A stretch of 64,000 nucleotides of DNA from Palsa-465 sp963800475 (GTDB taxonomy: Bacteria > Actinomycetota > Thermoleophilia > Solirubrobacterales > Solirubrobacteraceae), in contig CAWDAZ010000002.1 of assembly GCA_963800475.1 (NCBI GenBank), positions 620,001-684,000 on the forward strand, in the 5' to 3' direction. A program made the position numbers and the translations under genes. This document shows positions 17,157-29,309 of this stretch, one piece after another. The notes under the pieces are model-generated. The model ran no database searches. It was not told the DNA's origin and saw nothing but the letters and a program-made list of their open reading frames with translations. Within the stretch, counting starts at the first letter, position 1. Every line of letters starts with the position of its first letter.

Positions 17157-17861
17157 CTAGAGAGCGAGGCCGGCGCTGGCGTGCATCATTGGCGCCCGCC
17201 TGGCGTGGACGGTGGAGATGATCTCCTCGGTGTTGATTCCCTCCAGGTAGGTGCCGGTCGTTGACAGGTGCGAGTGGCCGAGCTGCCGCTGGATTAGCGG
17301 CAGCGGGATCCCCTCGTGCATCAGCTCGACGGCGTGGGCGTGGCGCAGCTGGTGGGGCGCGAAGCGGCGCCTGACTCCTGCCTTGAGCGCGAGGTGGCGA
17401 AGCTCGACCCGTGCAGCGCCGGCTGACCACGTCCGGCCGCGGGTCGGTCCGTCGATCACGCAGAACAGCGGCCCGACCGGGAGAACCAGGCGATCGGCCA
17501 GCCATGGTTCGATCGCCGTCCATGCCCAGGCGTCCATGCCGACTTCGCGGCGGCGGTCGTTCTTGGCGTGCCTGACCAGAATTGAGCCGCGACGCCGATC
17601 AAGGTCGGTCTCGGTCAGCGAGAGCGCCTCGTTGATCCGTAGCCCTGCGCGCCACAGCACGACGATCAGGGCACTCAGGCGATGCCCATGACGATCACGG
17701 CCGGCTTGGCGCATGGCGGCGACGATCTCATCAACGGTCGGCGGGTCGGCGGGGTAACGCTGGCCCTTATTGCGCGGGGCGATCCCGGTGCGGAACCCTG
17801 GCGTGGTCGCCGGCGAGCGGCGCCGCCCGGCAGTGTCAAGCAACGGCTGAACAGAAGACAT
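17157..17861 (-). CDS. Short tyrosine recombinase (catalytic domain only)
   Basis: 234 residues carrying the full catalytic set: WRAGLRINEAL (Arg I), HAKNDRRREV (Lys), APHQLRHAHAVEL (His-x-x-Arg) and LGHSHLSTTGTYLE (His and nucleophile Tyr). It lacks the usual ~100-residue N-terminal core-binding domain. A strong Shine-Dalgarno (AGGAGGG) before the ATG at 17861 shows this is the intended start, not a truncation of translation. No cargo or att repeats are obvious nearby. 17862-18164 upstream is non-coding GC-rich sequence. Confidence 0.85.
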   Translation of the reverse strand: MSSVQPLLDTAGRRRSPATTPGFRTGIAPRNKGQRYPADPPTVDEIVAAMRQAGRDRHGHRLSALIVVLWRAGLRINEALSLTETDLDRRRGSILVRHAKNDRRREVGMDAWAWTAIEPWLADRLVLPVGPLFCVIDGPTRGRTWSAGAARVELRHLALKAGVRRRFAPHQLRHAHAVELMHEGIPLPLIQRQLGHSHLSTTGTYLEGINTEEIISTVHARRAPMMHASAGLAL

Positions 17862-18164
17862 GACTCCCTCCTGTGAGAGCTGGACAGCTACCCGCCCAGC
17901 TCTACAGCCCACGCTGCCGCAGCCCACGGAAGCAGCAGCGACGCATCATCGCTGCTGCTCGGTCGATCAATCCAACACTCTCGGTTGCCTCTGGCCAGAG
18001 CGCTGCTTTCGCCGATCGCGGGCACGAAGCGAAAGCCTGTTCCTGGACCCGAGCGCAAAGTCGATGGCTGGGCGAGCGGGAGGTTGCGGACACCGGAGTG
18101 GTGGCCGAGGCGCGCGCGTTGGTCGACGTCGGTGGCGGTAGCGCTCGGTGGCCTCGGCGCGATG

Positions 18165-19337
18165 CTATTTCCCGAGCAGTGCGCAGACGGCGGAGGCCTG
18201 CACGGAGCGGAGCCGCTTCAGCAGCGAGCCTTTCGGCGCGGGGATGTTGAGCGTGGTTGTCACCGACCGCTTGCCGTCGGCGGTTGCTGCGGCCCATTGC
18301 GTGTAGCCAGGGAAGTTTCCGGTGTGGCCGTAAACGGTGCCGCAGCGCGTGCGGTAGCGGAAGATCGCGAGCCCGGCTGCGTTCGCGCCCGGACCGGGCG
18401 GGCTCGACGCGCCCGACACGAACCGTAGCTGCTGGCGCTGCTGCGCCGCGCCGAAGAACCTGCGGGCAAGGTCGTCACGGATGAACTGTCCGAGATCCGC
18501 CGGGGTCGAGACGATCGCGCCCGAAGCCCACGCCCCGCTCGGGCTCAAAAACATGCTGACGTCCCGAGGCCTCGCGGGCGGGTCGACGAGGTACCCGTGG
18601 ATAAACGGCTTCGGCAAGGCAACGGTGCTCGGGAACGTCGTCTGCCGCAGCCTCGCCGGACCGAAGACGATGTCGGAGAGCAGCTTCCGGTATGGCTGTC
18701 GCGTGACCGCCTCGGCGATCAGCCCGATGACAATGTTGTCGGTATTCGAGTACTCGTAGCGCGACCCGGGGGCGAACTCAAGCCCGTCCGCGCGCACCCA
18801 GTCGATGATCGTGCTTGGCGCGACGTAACCACGTGGATTAGTCCTCACCTGCTTCGCGAACCCGGCCGACTTCGTGTAGTCAGGAAGCCCGCTGGTGTGG
18901 TTGAGCATCTGACGCACGGTGACCGACGCCCACGCCGTCGGCAGGCCGGGCAGCCACCGACCGATCGTGTCATCGAGGCTGAGCCGCCGCTGCTGCACGA
19001 GGTGCAGCACGACTGCGCCGCTGAACGCCTTGGCGATGCTCGCGATCCGCATGTGATCACGCGCGCGCGGAGCCCTCCGCCGCGCCAGGTCCGCGCGACC
19101 AGCACTCAAGACCGTCAGGCGACCGCCGCTATAGAGAGTCGCGATCGCGCCAGGAGGCCCACCCTTAGCGGCGACGAGCCTCTCAAGACCACGCTTGACC
19201 GCGGCAAAGCCAGTCGGCCTCGCCGCACCACCAACCGCCGGAAACGCCAGCGCAAAGGCCGCGACGAGGACAACCACGGACCAGGATCGAATGCAACGCT
19301 CGAGGCGCCTATGGCTCAGCTGCTGTGCTGCAAACAT
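18165..19337 (-). CDS. Secreted serine hydrolase, D-alanyl-D-alanine carboxypeptidase-like
   Basis: Signal peptide (SWSVVVLVAAFALAFPAVGGAA), then a beta-lactamase-related domain with SIAK (Ser-x-x-Lys), LNHTSGLPDY, the Tyr-Ser-Asn element RYEYSNTDN, and YGHTGNFPGY as the third box. 390 residues. Same fold as the gene at 15776 but clearly divergent, so not a recent duplicate. ATG 19337 is chosen since the upstream extension lies in intergenic repeat sequence with no protein character. Confidence 0.85.
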   Translation of the reverse strand: MFAAQQLSHRRLERCIRSWSVVVLVAAFALAFPAVGGAARPTGFAAVKRGLERLVAAKGGPPGAIATLYSGGRLTVLSAGRADLARRRAPRARDHMRIASIAKAFSGAVVLHLVQQRRLSLDDTIGRWLPGLPTAWASVTVRQMLNHTSGLPDYTKSAGFAKQVRTNPRGYVAPSTIIDWVRADGLEFAPGSRYEYSNTDNIVIGLIAEAVTRQPYRKLLSDIVFGPARLRQTTFPSTVALPKPFIHGYLVDPPARPRDVSMFLSPSGAWASGAIVSTPADLGQFIRDDLARRFFGAAQQRQQLRFVSGASSPPGPGANAAGLAIFRYRTRCGTVYGHTGNFPGYTQWAAATADGKRSVTTTLNIPAPKGSLLKRLRSVQASAVCALLGK

Positions 19338-19689
19338 CGGTTGGACTGGCGGAAGCAGGGTGGGCTGAATGACTATAGGAGGGAGCGCCGGGATTGGTTC
19401 GTGCCGGATCACATTGCCGCAGCCGACCACGCGGCCGCGATCGCTTGCTTGTCCCTCCTTGTCGTCGATGCGCGAGTGCTTCGGCGACGCACGGAGCGGT
19501 CCGCCCGCGCGACGCCGGACAAGCGCTTTGCCACGAGAGGAATCGCGAGCTCGGGCCCGAGCCGAACGACTAATTCGGCGACGGCGCGATCGTCCGAGCC
19601 CGCGCCAGAGTTCCGTTTTCTCGGGCGCGAGCAGCACTCTGGCGAGGCCGCCGAGACCGCGCCTGCTCGATCAAACCACCACTGTCGGC

Positions 19690-20190
19690 CGATCGGCTGT
19701 GTCGCTCTCCCTTTCGGTCGGTGAGCGGTGCGCTACGAGGTACAGCCATCTCTCGACGGTGCGCAGGTAGGTGATGTACGCCACCCACAGAGACGTTCGG
19801 TGCAGTCGGTCTGAACTGGCGCTCGACGAGGTCGGTGGCGGGCGTGATCTCTGGGATCCGGATCGTCGTGCTGCCACCGCTTCCGCGGCCTGACGCCTGA
19901 GATACCGGCGGCTTTCATCAAACGTGCGAGCCGCTTGCGGCAGACGCGGACGTCGTGCTCCATGCGGAGTTCGGCGTGGATCCTCGGCGCCCCGTAGACG
20001 TATCGGCTCGCGTCGTGGATCTGCTTGATGCTCTCGGTCAGCCACGTGTAGGTGAGGGCGATCGGATGGCGCTCGGCGCTCCAGTTGTGGAACGCGGTGC
20101 GGTTCACAAGCACGCGGCACATGACGGCGACGGGATAGTCGTCTTCTGCGCGGCGATCAACGAGTACGCCTCGCTAACGACCGTGATCGG
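19690..20190 (-). pseudogene. IS3-family OrfB transposase remnant
   Basis: One frame reads PVAVMCRVLVNRTAFHNW and SRYVYGAPRIHAELRMEHDVRVCRKRLARLMKAAGISG, the typical IS3 OrfB N-terminus. After about 19860 the match jumps frames to reach LWVAYITYLRTVERWLYLVA, the start of the rve core. Later catalytic parts are absent. A dead fragment. The gap 19338-19690 contains only a dispersed GC-rich repeat. Confidence 0.8.
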
Positions 20191-20210
20191 AAAGGTTTGC
20201 CCGCGGGCGG

Positions 20211-21584
20211 TTAGCGTTCGATCCGGAAGCTGGTGGTCTTGTTGTTGCTGGGGGAGATGCTGGCGGTGAGTAGGTAGGAGCCGGGGGTGAGCTTGTGGTT
20301 CTGGGGATGGCCGTGAGCGTCGTAGGTGACGATGATGCCGTTGAAGGTGAGGCTGTTCGATCCCGCTTTCCCGGTCTGGAAGAGGGGCTGCTGGCGGGGG
20401 TACGCGATCAGCCGGGTGCAGCTGGGGTTGCGGCGGTTGGCGGTGGTGGGGGCGACGCAGCGTCCCTTTACGAGCCGGCCAGCGACCCGGCGTTGGATCC
20501 TGAATACCACCGATGCGGGGACGTTGAGCTTGTAGCTGATCTTCAGCTTGATTGGACGGGTGCAGGGGCGGCGGTTGCGGTTGGCGCGGGTTGCGGGCTC
20601 GCAGCGTCCATTGACCAGGCGGCCGGTGAGCGTGAACGTGTGCGGGATGACTTGCACGGCCAGGATCGAGGGTTCGGGCGAGCCACCCCAGTAGACGTGC
20701 GCGTCATCGACCGCCAGTCCTCCCAAGCTTGCCTGCGCGAAGGTGATCAGGCTGCGCTGGACGCCGGAGCCGTCGAGGTTCGCCCGCCCGATCGTGTCGC
20801 TGCTACACATTGCCCGCCAGCTGCGGCACAGGTTGGTCCAGTAGATGTGCCCGCCGCCTACCGCCACGTATACCGGGGCGGTCAGTCCGGTGATGAAGTT
20901 GCGCTGGACGCCGGAGCCGTCGAGGTTCGCCCGCCCGATCGCACCACCCGTGCAGGCCTCGTTGCTGCACACCGCCGCCCAGTAGATGTGCGCCCGATCG
21001 ACCGCAATCCCGAAGCCGGAGCCAGTGCTGACGAAGTACGGCTCGACGCCCGAACCGTCGAGGTTCGCCCGCCCAATCGTGCCCGACCCAGCGCCGTCGA
21101 ACGCCCAACTCAAATAGATATGCGCCTCGTCGACCGCTAACCCCGAGCCGCCCTCGGTATTGATGAAGCTCGGCTCGACACCCGAACCGTCGAGGTTCGC
21201 CCGCCCGATGTAACCCCAGCTCCTGATCGGCGGAATAACCTCCTCGGTCGACCAGTAGATATGCCCAGCGTCGACCGCCACGGCCCACGGGCCACCCACG
21301 ATGCCTTCGTGCTGCCTCGGCAGCGGCACCGTGAGAAAGTGCGGCTCGACGCCCGAACCGTCGAGGTTCGCCCGCCCGATCGTATGCGAGTCCGGGTTGG
21401 CCCAATAGATATGCCCGCCACCCACCGCCAGCGACGAAACAGAAACTCCGGAGATAAAGCCCGGCACGACACCGGAGCCGTCAAGGTTCGCCCGCCCGAT
21501 CGCCGCGCCAGCCACCGCCGTCCACGCCAAAGATCCCACCGCCGCGACCACCACCGCCACCCACACACGCCTACACGCACCCAT
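20211..21584 (-). CDS. Secreted GRANLDGSGV-repeat (YWTD-like propeller) protein
   Basis: Signal peptide, then six copies of (I)GRANLDGSGV spaced about 40-50 residues apart, each followed by LAV..HIYW, as in LDL-receptor YWTD-type propeller blades. The C-terminal third is a separate region with two related Cys/Asn-rich segments (NGRCEPATRANRNRRPCTR; KGRCVAPTTANRRNPSCTR) and a beta-sandwich-like end. ATG 21584 has GAGGGGG upstream. Probably extracellular; ligand unknown. 21585-22036 upstream holds no gene, only short palindromic GC-rich sequence. Confidence 0.85.
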   Translation of the reverse strand: MGACRRVWVAVVVAAVGSLAWTAVAGAAIGRANLDGSGVVPGFISGVSVSSLAVGGGHIYWANPDSHTIGRANLDGSGVEPHFLTVPLPRQHEGIVGGPWAVAVDAGHIYWSTEEVIPPIRSWGYIGRANLDGSGVEPSFINTEGGSGLAVDEAHIYLSWAFDGAGSGTIGRANLDGSGVEPYFVSTGSGFGIAVDRAHIYWAAVCSNEACTGGAIGRANLDGSGVQRNFITGLTAPVYVAVGGGHIYWTNLCRSWRAMCSSDTIGRANLDGSGVQRSLITFAQASLGGLAVDDAHVYWGGSPEPSILAVQVIPHTFTLTGRLVNGRCEPATRANRNRRPCTRPIKLKISYKLNVPASVVFRIQRRVAGRLVKGRCVAPTTANRRNPSCTRLIAYPRQQPLFQTGKAGSNSLTFNGIIVTYDAHGHPQNHKLTPGSYLLTASISPSNNKTTSFRIER

Positions 21585-22036
21585 CACAACACCCCCTCAG
21601 CAGCGGACAACCCACGCAGCGCAACCACGGCTATCCCCACTGATCTTGTACCGCGTCGCTCATCCATAAGCCATCACCGCAGCGATCGTCCGGACCACGC
21701 GAATCGAGCACAAGCGCACCAACCTGCAGCACAGCTACGTACAAACCCCTACACATCCGAAGCCAACACCGCCGGACTTCAACGAACGCAGCAGCCGCAA
21801 GCCCTCACCGCCACGCTGCTGGATCGGGCTACGAGCACCGGTGATGCCTCACTGCTCCTTGCCGACGAAGCGGGAGGCACGCAACGCGTAGGGCACGCCG
21901 GCTGTCGCCGGCTGCGCGATCCCTTTTCATCCTCTGCTGGCCAGGCGCGGCGAGATCGCCTTGGCGACTACGTGCCATGCGGTTTCCCGGGGCGTTTTTG
22001 ACTGCCTCGAGTCCTCGAAGCGAATACCAGGCGCGG

Positions 22037-22699
22037 CTATGCGTCGGCCGCGAGCACGTCACAGAACACGAACCCTTCGCGCTCCACGGTCTCCCCGATC
22101 CGACAGGCGACCGGCGTGCTGAAGATCGGACCGGCGTGGACGAACGTGTGGAACTCGCCGTTCTCGCCGCACGGGTCCACGTGCGACGGGAGATCAGCAA
22201 GCAGATCGGAGTCGAAGGAGCGGCCCGCAAACGACGGATCGAGCAGGCGGGGATCGACGCAAACGAGGAGCGCCTCGAACCCCGCCGCGATGAACTCGCG
22301 GGCCAAGACGCTCGTATCCCGCCCCCACAGCGGGAAAATCGCCTCCTTGCCGACCCGGCTCAACCGCTCCTCCCGATACGCGCGGATGTCGGCCAGGAAC
22401 AGGTCACCAAACGCGATCGTCTGCGCCTCGGCGAGCGGTGCCTCGGCCAGCGCCTGTGCCATCCGCTGCTCGTAGACGTCGTTGGAGCAGGAGGCAGGTA
22501 TCTCGACCTCGACCAGGGGCAGGCCGACTGCTCGCGCCTGACGAGCGAGTAATTCGCATCGGACGCCGTGCATCGAGATCCTTCCGTAGTCGGCCGTCAC
22601 CGTCGTGATTAGTGCCCGCGGAGCCGGGGCGGGCCGTTCCCGCAACTCGTGCAGCGCCAGAGCCGAGTCTTTTCCGCCGCTCCATGACAGCGCCGACAC
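22037..22699 (-). CDS. Dph6-like ATP-pyrophosphatase (adenine nucleotide alpha hydrolase)
   Basis: Begins VSALSWSGGKDSALALHELR, the SGGKDS P-loop of PP-loop ATP pyrophosphatases, and continues with RCELLARQARAVGLPLVEVEIP and GRDTSVLAREFIAAGFEALLVCV, as in the COG2102 family related to diphthine-ammonia ligase. Bacteria have no diphthamide, so the substrate here is unknown; it probably amidates or thiolates a small molecule. About 220 residues. GTG 22699 is used because the family starts here. Upstream 22700-22964 is non-coding. Confidence 0.8.
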   Translation of the reverse strand: MSALSWSGGKDSALALHELRERPAPAPRALITTVTADYGRISMHGVRCELLARQARAVGLPLVEVEIPASCSNDVYEQRMAQALAEAPLAEAQTIAFGDLFLADIRAYREERLSRVGKEAIFPLWGRDTSVLAREFIAAGFEALLVCVDPRLLDPSFAGRSFDSDLLADLPSHVDPCGENGEFHTFVHAGPIFSTPVACRIGETVEREGFVFCDVLAADA

Positions 22700-22964
22700 G
22701 GCCCGACCGTACCAACCTCGGCCGGGCAGGCTCGTAGCGCGACCACGATTGCATTTCACCTTCGCCCGGCCAATCGCGCTGCGATTGCCTCGCGACAAAG
22801 CAGCGGCCTTGCGCGACACGCGTCGCGCCGATCCTTTCTCGTGAGATGCGAGCGCAAGTCGCGACGCCGCCCGAGCTCTGGCTGCCCCGTGAGTGTGCGC
22901 GTACCGGCCGTTCGGTGGCATTACCGGTCGCTCTGGAGAGGGTGCCGCGAATAAGGCCGTGAAA

Positions 22965-22998
22965 CACGGAGCCCCGCCAGCTCTGACGGGGCTCCGTG
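22965..22998 (-). terminator. Strong hairpin downstream of nrdJ
   Basis: Perfect 12-bp stem CACGGAGCCCCG/CGGGGCTCCGTG with a 10-nt loop, 70 bp past the nrdJ stop on the minus strand. The base run after it is only weakly T-rich (GTGTTTC), as is common for actinobacterial terminators. Confidence 0.7.
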
Positions 22999-23021
22999 GA
23001 CATTTCCATGACCTTTGCGGA

Positions 23022-23054
23022 CATTCCGGTGACGAAGCTCAGGACACCGGAATG
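23022..23054. repeat. Second hairpin after nrdJ
   Basis: CATTCCGGTG (23022-23031) and CACCGGAATG (23045-23054) form a perfect 10-bp inverted repeat just past the nrdJ stop codon. It may act with the stronger hairpin at 22965 as a tandem terminator, or be the relic of an insertion-sequence end. Confidence 0.6.
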
Positions 23055-23068
23055 ACTTTCTACATCTG

Positions 23069-25975
<2,907 letters not shown>

Positions 25976-26060
25976 GCCGGCCTACTCCTTTTCTCTCCGC
26001 TCGTTCGGCTGCTGTCGCCCGGCTCCGTTGCGGCCGAGCGGGGCAGCGAACACTGGCGGC

Positions 26061-26115
26061 TGCTTCGGACGGAAAAGTGTCCCTGCCGCCGGCTTGCGCG
26101 GGGACTTCCGAAGCA
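26061..26115 (-). promoter_or_regulatory. Long hairpin in the nrdJ leader / divergent promoter region
   Basis: TGCTTCGGA (26061-26069) pairs perfectly with TCCGAAGCA (26107-26115), and inside it GTCCC (26079-26083) pairs with GGGAC (26101-26105). The hairpin lies 86 nt before the nrdJ start codon. No cobalamin-riboswitch B12 box was found. A transcribed regulatory leader for nrdJ is plausible, as is an operator between the divergent genes. Confidence 0.5.
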
Positions 26116-26141
26116 CGGAAACTAGAAGGAATTTTACTCCG

Positions 26142-28319
26142 GTGGGTTCGAAATCCCGCTATCTGGCAGCACTTTTGGGCCTCGGTGCTAGCTTCGCCGC
26201 GGCGATGTCAACGGCGGAGCTGACCGCAGGCCGGACCGGGATTCCGGGCAGCCCCACGGAAGCGGCCCTCAGCGGCGAAGCGGCACGCACGCGGCTGCCG
26301 TCGCTGCTGACGGGCGCGCTGCTGGCGGTCGTGCTGTACGCGGCCTTCGAGCACGGCGCGGTCGCGCTTCCGGCCGAGGCGCGCCTGCAGGTCGCGATCG
26401 CCGCGCTCGCGGCAACGGCCGGCGCGGCGTGGCTGTGGACGGGCACGCTCCGGTTTACGGCGCCGAGGCTCGCGCTCGTCGGTACCGCGCTGCTTGCGGC
26501 GTTCGCCTGCTGGAGCGGCGTGACGCTGCTGTGGAGCGTCGCCCCGAACCAGACCTGGATCGAGCTCAACCGCGCGATCACCTACGTGCTCACACTGTGC
26601 ATGGCGCTCGCGCTCGGGGCGTCGTACGCGCGCGCGATCGACCGGCTCGCCATCGGGTACCTGTTGGTCGCGCTGCTGGTGACGCTGTACGCGCTCGGCC
26701 AGAAGCTGTTCCCCGGACTCCACGTCGCGGGCGTGTTCGACCTCAACCAGACCGGTCCGCTCCCGCGCCTCCAGGCGCCGCTCGGCTACTGGAACGCGCT
26801 CGCGCTGTTCGTGGCGATGGCCGTGCCGATCGCGCTCGCGGTTGCCGCCGACGCCCGCCGCGGTTCGCGCGTCCGGCTGGCGGCGCTCGGCGCGATCGAG
26901 CTGATGCTGCTCGTGGTCGCGTTCACGTACTCGCGCGGCGGCCTGCTGACCGTCGCGGTGGGACTCGCCATCGCGATCGCCGCGGGCGCCGAGCGGCTAC
27001 GTTCGGCGATCTGGCTTGCTGCCGCCGCGGTCGCGTCGGTGCCGCCGCTCGTGTTCGGGCTCGAGTCGCACGCGCTCACGACCGCCGGCGTGTCGCTCGG
27101 CGATCGCGAGCTCGCGGGGGCCGAGCTCGCGCTGGTGCTGCTGGCGTCGCTCGCGGTCCTGGTCGTGGCCGGCGGCCGGCTGCTCGTGGTCGAACCGCGG
27201 CTCCGGATCCCCACGGACCGCGCGCCCGGGCTCCGGCGCCTTGCACTGGCGCTCGTGGCGGCCCTCGTGATCGCTGCGCTGGTGGCGATCTCGGTGTCCT
27301 CGCGCGGGCTCGGCGGCAGCTTCTCGCATGCGTGGCACACGTTCACCTCGACGAAGGCGACCAGCAACACCAATCCGAGCCGGCTGCTGTCGGCCGATTC
27401 CCAGAATCGCTGGGTGTGGTGGAAGGAGGCCGCGGGAGCGTTCAGCGACCGGCCACTCGGCGGCTGGGGAGCGGGCTCGTTCAGCGTCGTGCACCTGCTG
27501 TACCGGAAGGACTCGCTGACCGTCCAGCAGCCGCACAGCGTGCCGCTCCAGTTCCTTGCCGAGACAGGGATCGTCGGCGGGCTGCTGGCGATCGCCGGGT
27601 TCGTGCTGGTGCTGGTTAGCGCCGCAGGGCTTCCGCGCCGGCTGCCGCGAGGGCCCGAGCGCCTGCTCGCCGCGGCGCTGCTGGGTGGAGCGGTCGGGTA
27701 CGCGGTGCACACGCTGTATGACTGGGACTGGGACATCTTGGCGGTCACGCTGCCGCCGCTGCTGTTCCTTGGGGTGCTCGCGGGCGCGCGGTGCCGGGAT
27801 GCCCTCCCGGTGCGGGTGGTCCGTTCGAGCGCTACCGCGCGGACGCTGTCGCTCGGCGCGCTGACGCTGTGGCTGTGCGCGTTCGCGCTCTCGGCGGCGC
27901 TCCCGAGCCTCGCAGCAGGGAGGGCGAGCGCCGCGCTCGTCAAGGCGTCGAGCACCAACCCGGCGTCGCTCCGCAGCGCTCAGTCGAGCGCGGCGCTCGC
28001 GAGCGATCTCGACCCGCTGTCGGACGCCGGGCTCCGGGTCGAAGCCACGATTGCGCTGCACCGCGGCAGGCTGGCGCTCGCGCGTGCGTACCTGCTGCAG
28101 GCGGTCGCGCGCGACCCCACCGACCTCGAGGCGTGGGCGCAGCTCGGGCAGGTGTACGCGCTGATCGGCGATACCGGCGACGCCGAGCGTGCCGCGCGTC
28201 GCCTGCTCGCGCTCGATCCGCGTGGCCCGTGGGTGCGGGTGGTGGCGCGCGCGCAGCTGCTGAACGCGCCTCCGGCCGGCTCGGTGACGGCCATCCAGAC
28301 GCCGCAGCGACCGAAATGA
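26142..28319 (+). CDS. O-antigen ligase-like membrane protein with TPR tail
   Basis: About 725 residues with 12 or more hydrophobic segments and a long periplasmic-type loop (WWKEAAGAFSDRPLGGWGAGSF, QQPHSVPLQFLAETGIVGGLL), which is the Wzy_C/O-antigen ligase signature. The last ~110 residues look like tetratricopeptide repeats (ATIALHRGRLALARAYLLQA, DLEAWAQLGQVYALIGDTGDAERAARRLL). Likely ligates or polymerises a lipid-linked glycan on the outer face of the membrane. GTG 26142 is preferred because GAAGGA precedes it; ATG 26205 is an alternative. Followed 12 nt later by galE. Confidence 0.82.
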   Translation: MGSKSRYLAALLGLGASFAAAMSTAELTAGRTGIPGSPTEAALSGEAARTRLPSLLTGALLAVVLYAAFEHGAVALPAEARLQVAIAALAATAGAAWLWTGTLRFTAPRLALVGTALLAAFACWSGVTLLWSVAPNQTWIELNRAITYVLTLCMALALGASYARAIDRLAIGYLLVALLVTLYALGQKLFPGLHVAGVFDLNQTGPLPRLQAPLGYWNALALFVAMAVPIALAVAADARRGSRVRLAALGAIELMLLVVAFTYSRGGLLTVAVGLAIAIAAGAERLRSAIWLAAAAVASVPPLVFGLESHALTTAGVSLGDRELAGAELALVLLASLAVLVVAGGRLLVVEPRLRIPTDRAPGLRRLALALVAALVIAALVAISVSSRGLGGSFSHAWHTFTSTKATSNTNPSRLLSADSQNRWVWWKEAAGAFSDRPLGGWGAGSFSVVHLLYRKDSLTVQQPHSVPLQFLAETGIVGGLLAIAGFVLVLVSAAGLPRRLPRGPERLLAAALLGGAVGYAVHTLYDWDWDILAVTLPPLLFLGVLAGARCRDALPVRVVRSSATARTLSLGALTLWLCAFALSAALPSLAAGRASAALVKASSTNPASLRSAQSSAALASDLDPLSDAGLRVEATIALHRGRLALARAYLLQAVARDPTDLEAWAQLGQVYALIGDTGDAERAARRLLALDPRGPWVRVVARAQLLNAPPAGSVTAIQTPQRPK

Positions 28320-28331
28320 CAGGCTAAGGGG

Positions 28332-29309
28332 ATGCGGCTTCTGGTAACCGGCGGCGCCGGGTACATCGGCTCGATCGTCGCCAGCCACCTGCTGGCAGCG
28401 GGGCACGACGTCGTCGTGCTCGACAACCTCAGCCGGGGGCACCGCGAGGCGGTGCCCGACGAGGCGCGTCTCGTGGTTGCGGACCTGCTCGACGCCGGCG
28501 GCGTCGGCGCGGTGGTCGGCGAGGGCTTGGACGGCGTGTTGCATTTCGCCGCACTCGCGCTGGTCGGTGAGTCGGTTACGCACCCTGAGCGCTACTACCG
28601 GACCAACGTGGGCGGGACGCTGAACCTGCTCGAGGCGATGGCCGAGGCCGAGGTGCGGCGGCTGGTGTTCTCCTCGACCTGCGCGGTGTACGGCCAGCCC
28701 GACGAGGTCCCGATCCCTGAGCAGGCCCCCCCTCGGCCGGTCAACGCGTACGGCGCGTCGAAGCTCGCCGTCGACATGATGATCGGCCACTTCTGCCTGG
28801 CGCACGACCTGGGCGCGGTCAGCCTCCGGTACTTCAACGTCGCGGGTGCCAGCGGCCAGCACGGCGAGGACCACCACCCCGAGACGCATCTGATCCCGAA
28901 CATCCTCGGCGCCGCGATGGGGACCAAGCCGTACGTGGAGATCTTCGGCACCGACTACCCGACGCCCGACGGGACCGCGATCCGCGACTACATCCACATC
29001 GACGACCTGTCGACCGCGCACCTGCTGGCGCTCGACGGCGCTCGGACCGGCGAGCATCGGATCTTCAATCTCGGCAACGGCAGCGGCTTCTCGGTTCGCG
29101 AGGTGATCGCGTCGGCCGCGACGGTGACCGGCGCGGAGATCCCGACACGCGAGGCCCCCCGTCGTCCCGGGGACCCGCCGATGCTCGTCGCCGCCTCGCA
29201 GAAGATCCGCTCAGAGCTCGGCTGGGAACCGACGAAGCCCGAGCTCGAGACGATCGTCGCAGACGCGTGGGAGTTCGCGCAAGCGCACCCGCGCGGCTAC
29301 TCAGACTAG
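28332..29309 (+). CDS. galE: UDP-glucose 4-epimerase
   Basis: Interconverts UDP-glucose and UDP-galactose. Extended SDR: GGAGYIGS nucleotide-binding motif, HFAALALVGESV, SSTCAVYG and the catalytic YGASK (Tyr-x-x-x-Lys), with RYFNVAGA and the C-terminal RPGDPP and LGWEP motifs. 325 residues, normal length. Directly behind the O-antigen-ligase-like gene, so probably supplies sugar for the same surface glycan. Its end overlaps the convergent tmk by 9 bp. Confidence 0.94.
   Translation: MRLLVTGGAGYIGSIVASHLLAAGHDVVVLDNLSRGHREAVPDEARLVVADLLDAGGVGAVVGEGLDGVLHFAALALVGESVTHPERYYRTNVGGTLNLLEAMAEAEVRRLVFSSTCAVYGQPDEVPIPEQAPPRPVNAYGASKLAVDMMIGHFCLAHDLGAVSLRYFNVAGASGQHGEDHHPETHLIPNILGAAMGTKPYVEIFGTDYPTPDGTAIRDYIHIDDLSTAHLLALDGARTGEHRIFNLGNGSGFSVREVIASAATVTGAEIPTREAPRRPGDPPMLVAASQKIRSELGWEPTKPELETIVADAWEFAQAHPRGYSD

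Noticed and set aside
23022..23060. IS21-type terminal repeat after nrdJ
   Set aside because: The ACATTTCC/GACATTCCGG wording resembles some insertion-sequence ends, but no transposase or second end is present; treated as a hairpin only.
25976..26130. Cobalamin riboswitch before nrdJ
   Set aside because: A GCCGCCAGTG segment hints at the GCCACTG core, but the B12 box and the rest of the conserved core are absent.
26997..29057. 686-codon minus-strand frame opposite the O-antigen ligase and galE
   Set aside because: Mirror frame produced by GC-rich third positions; the plus-strand genes have clear motifs throughout.
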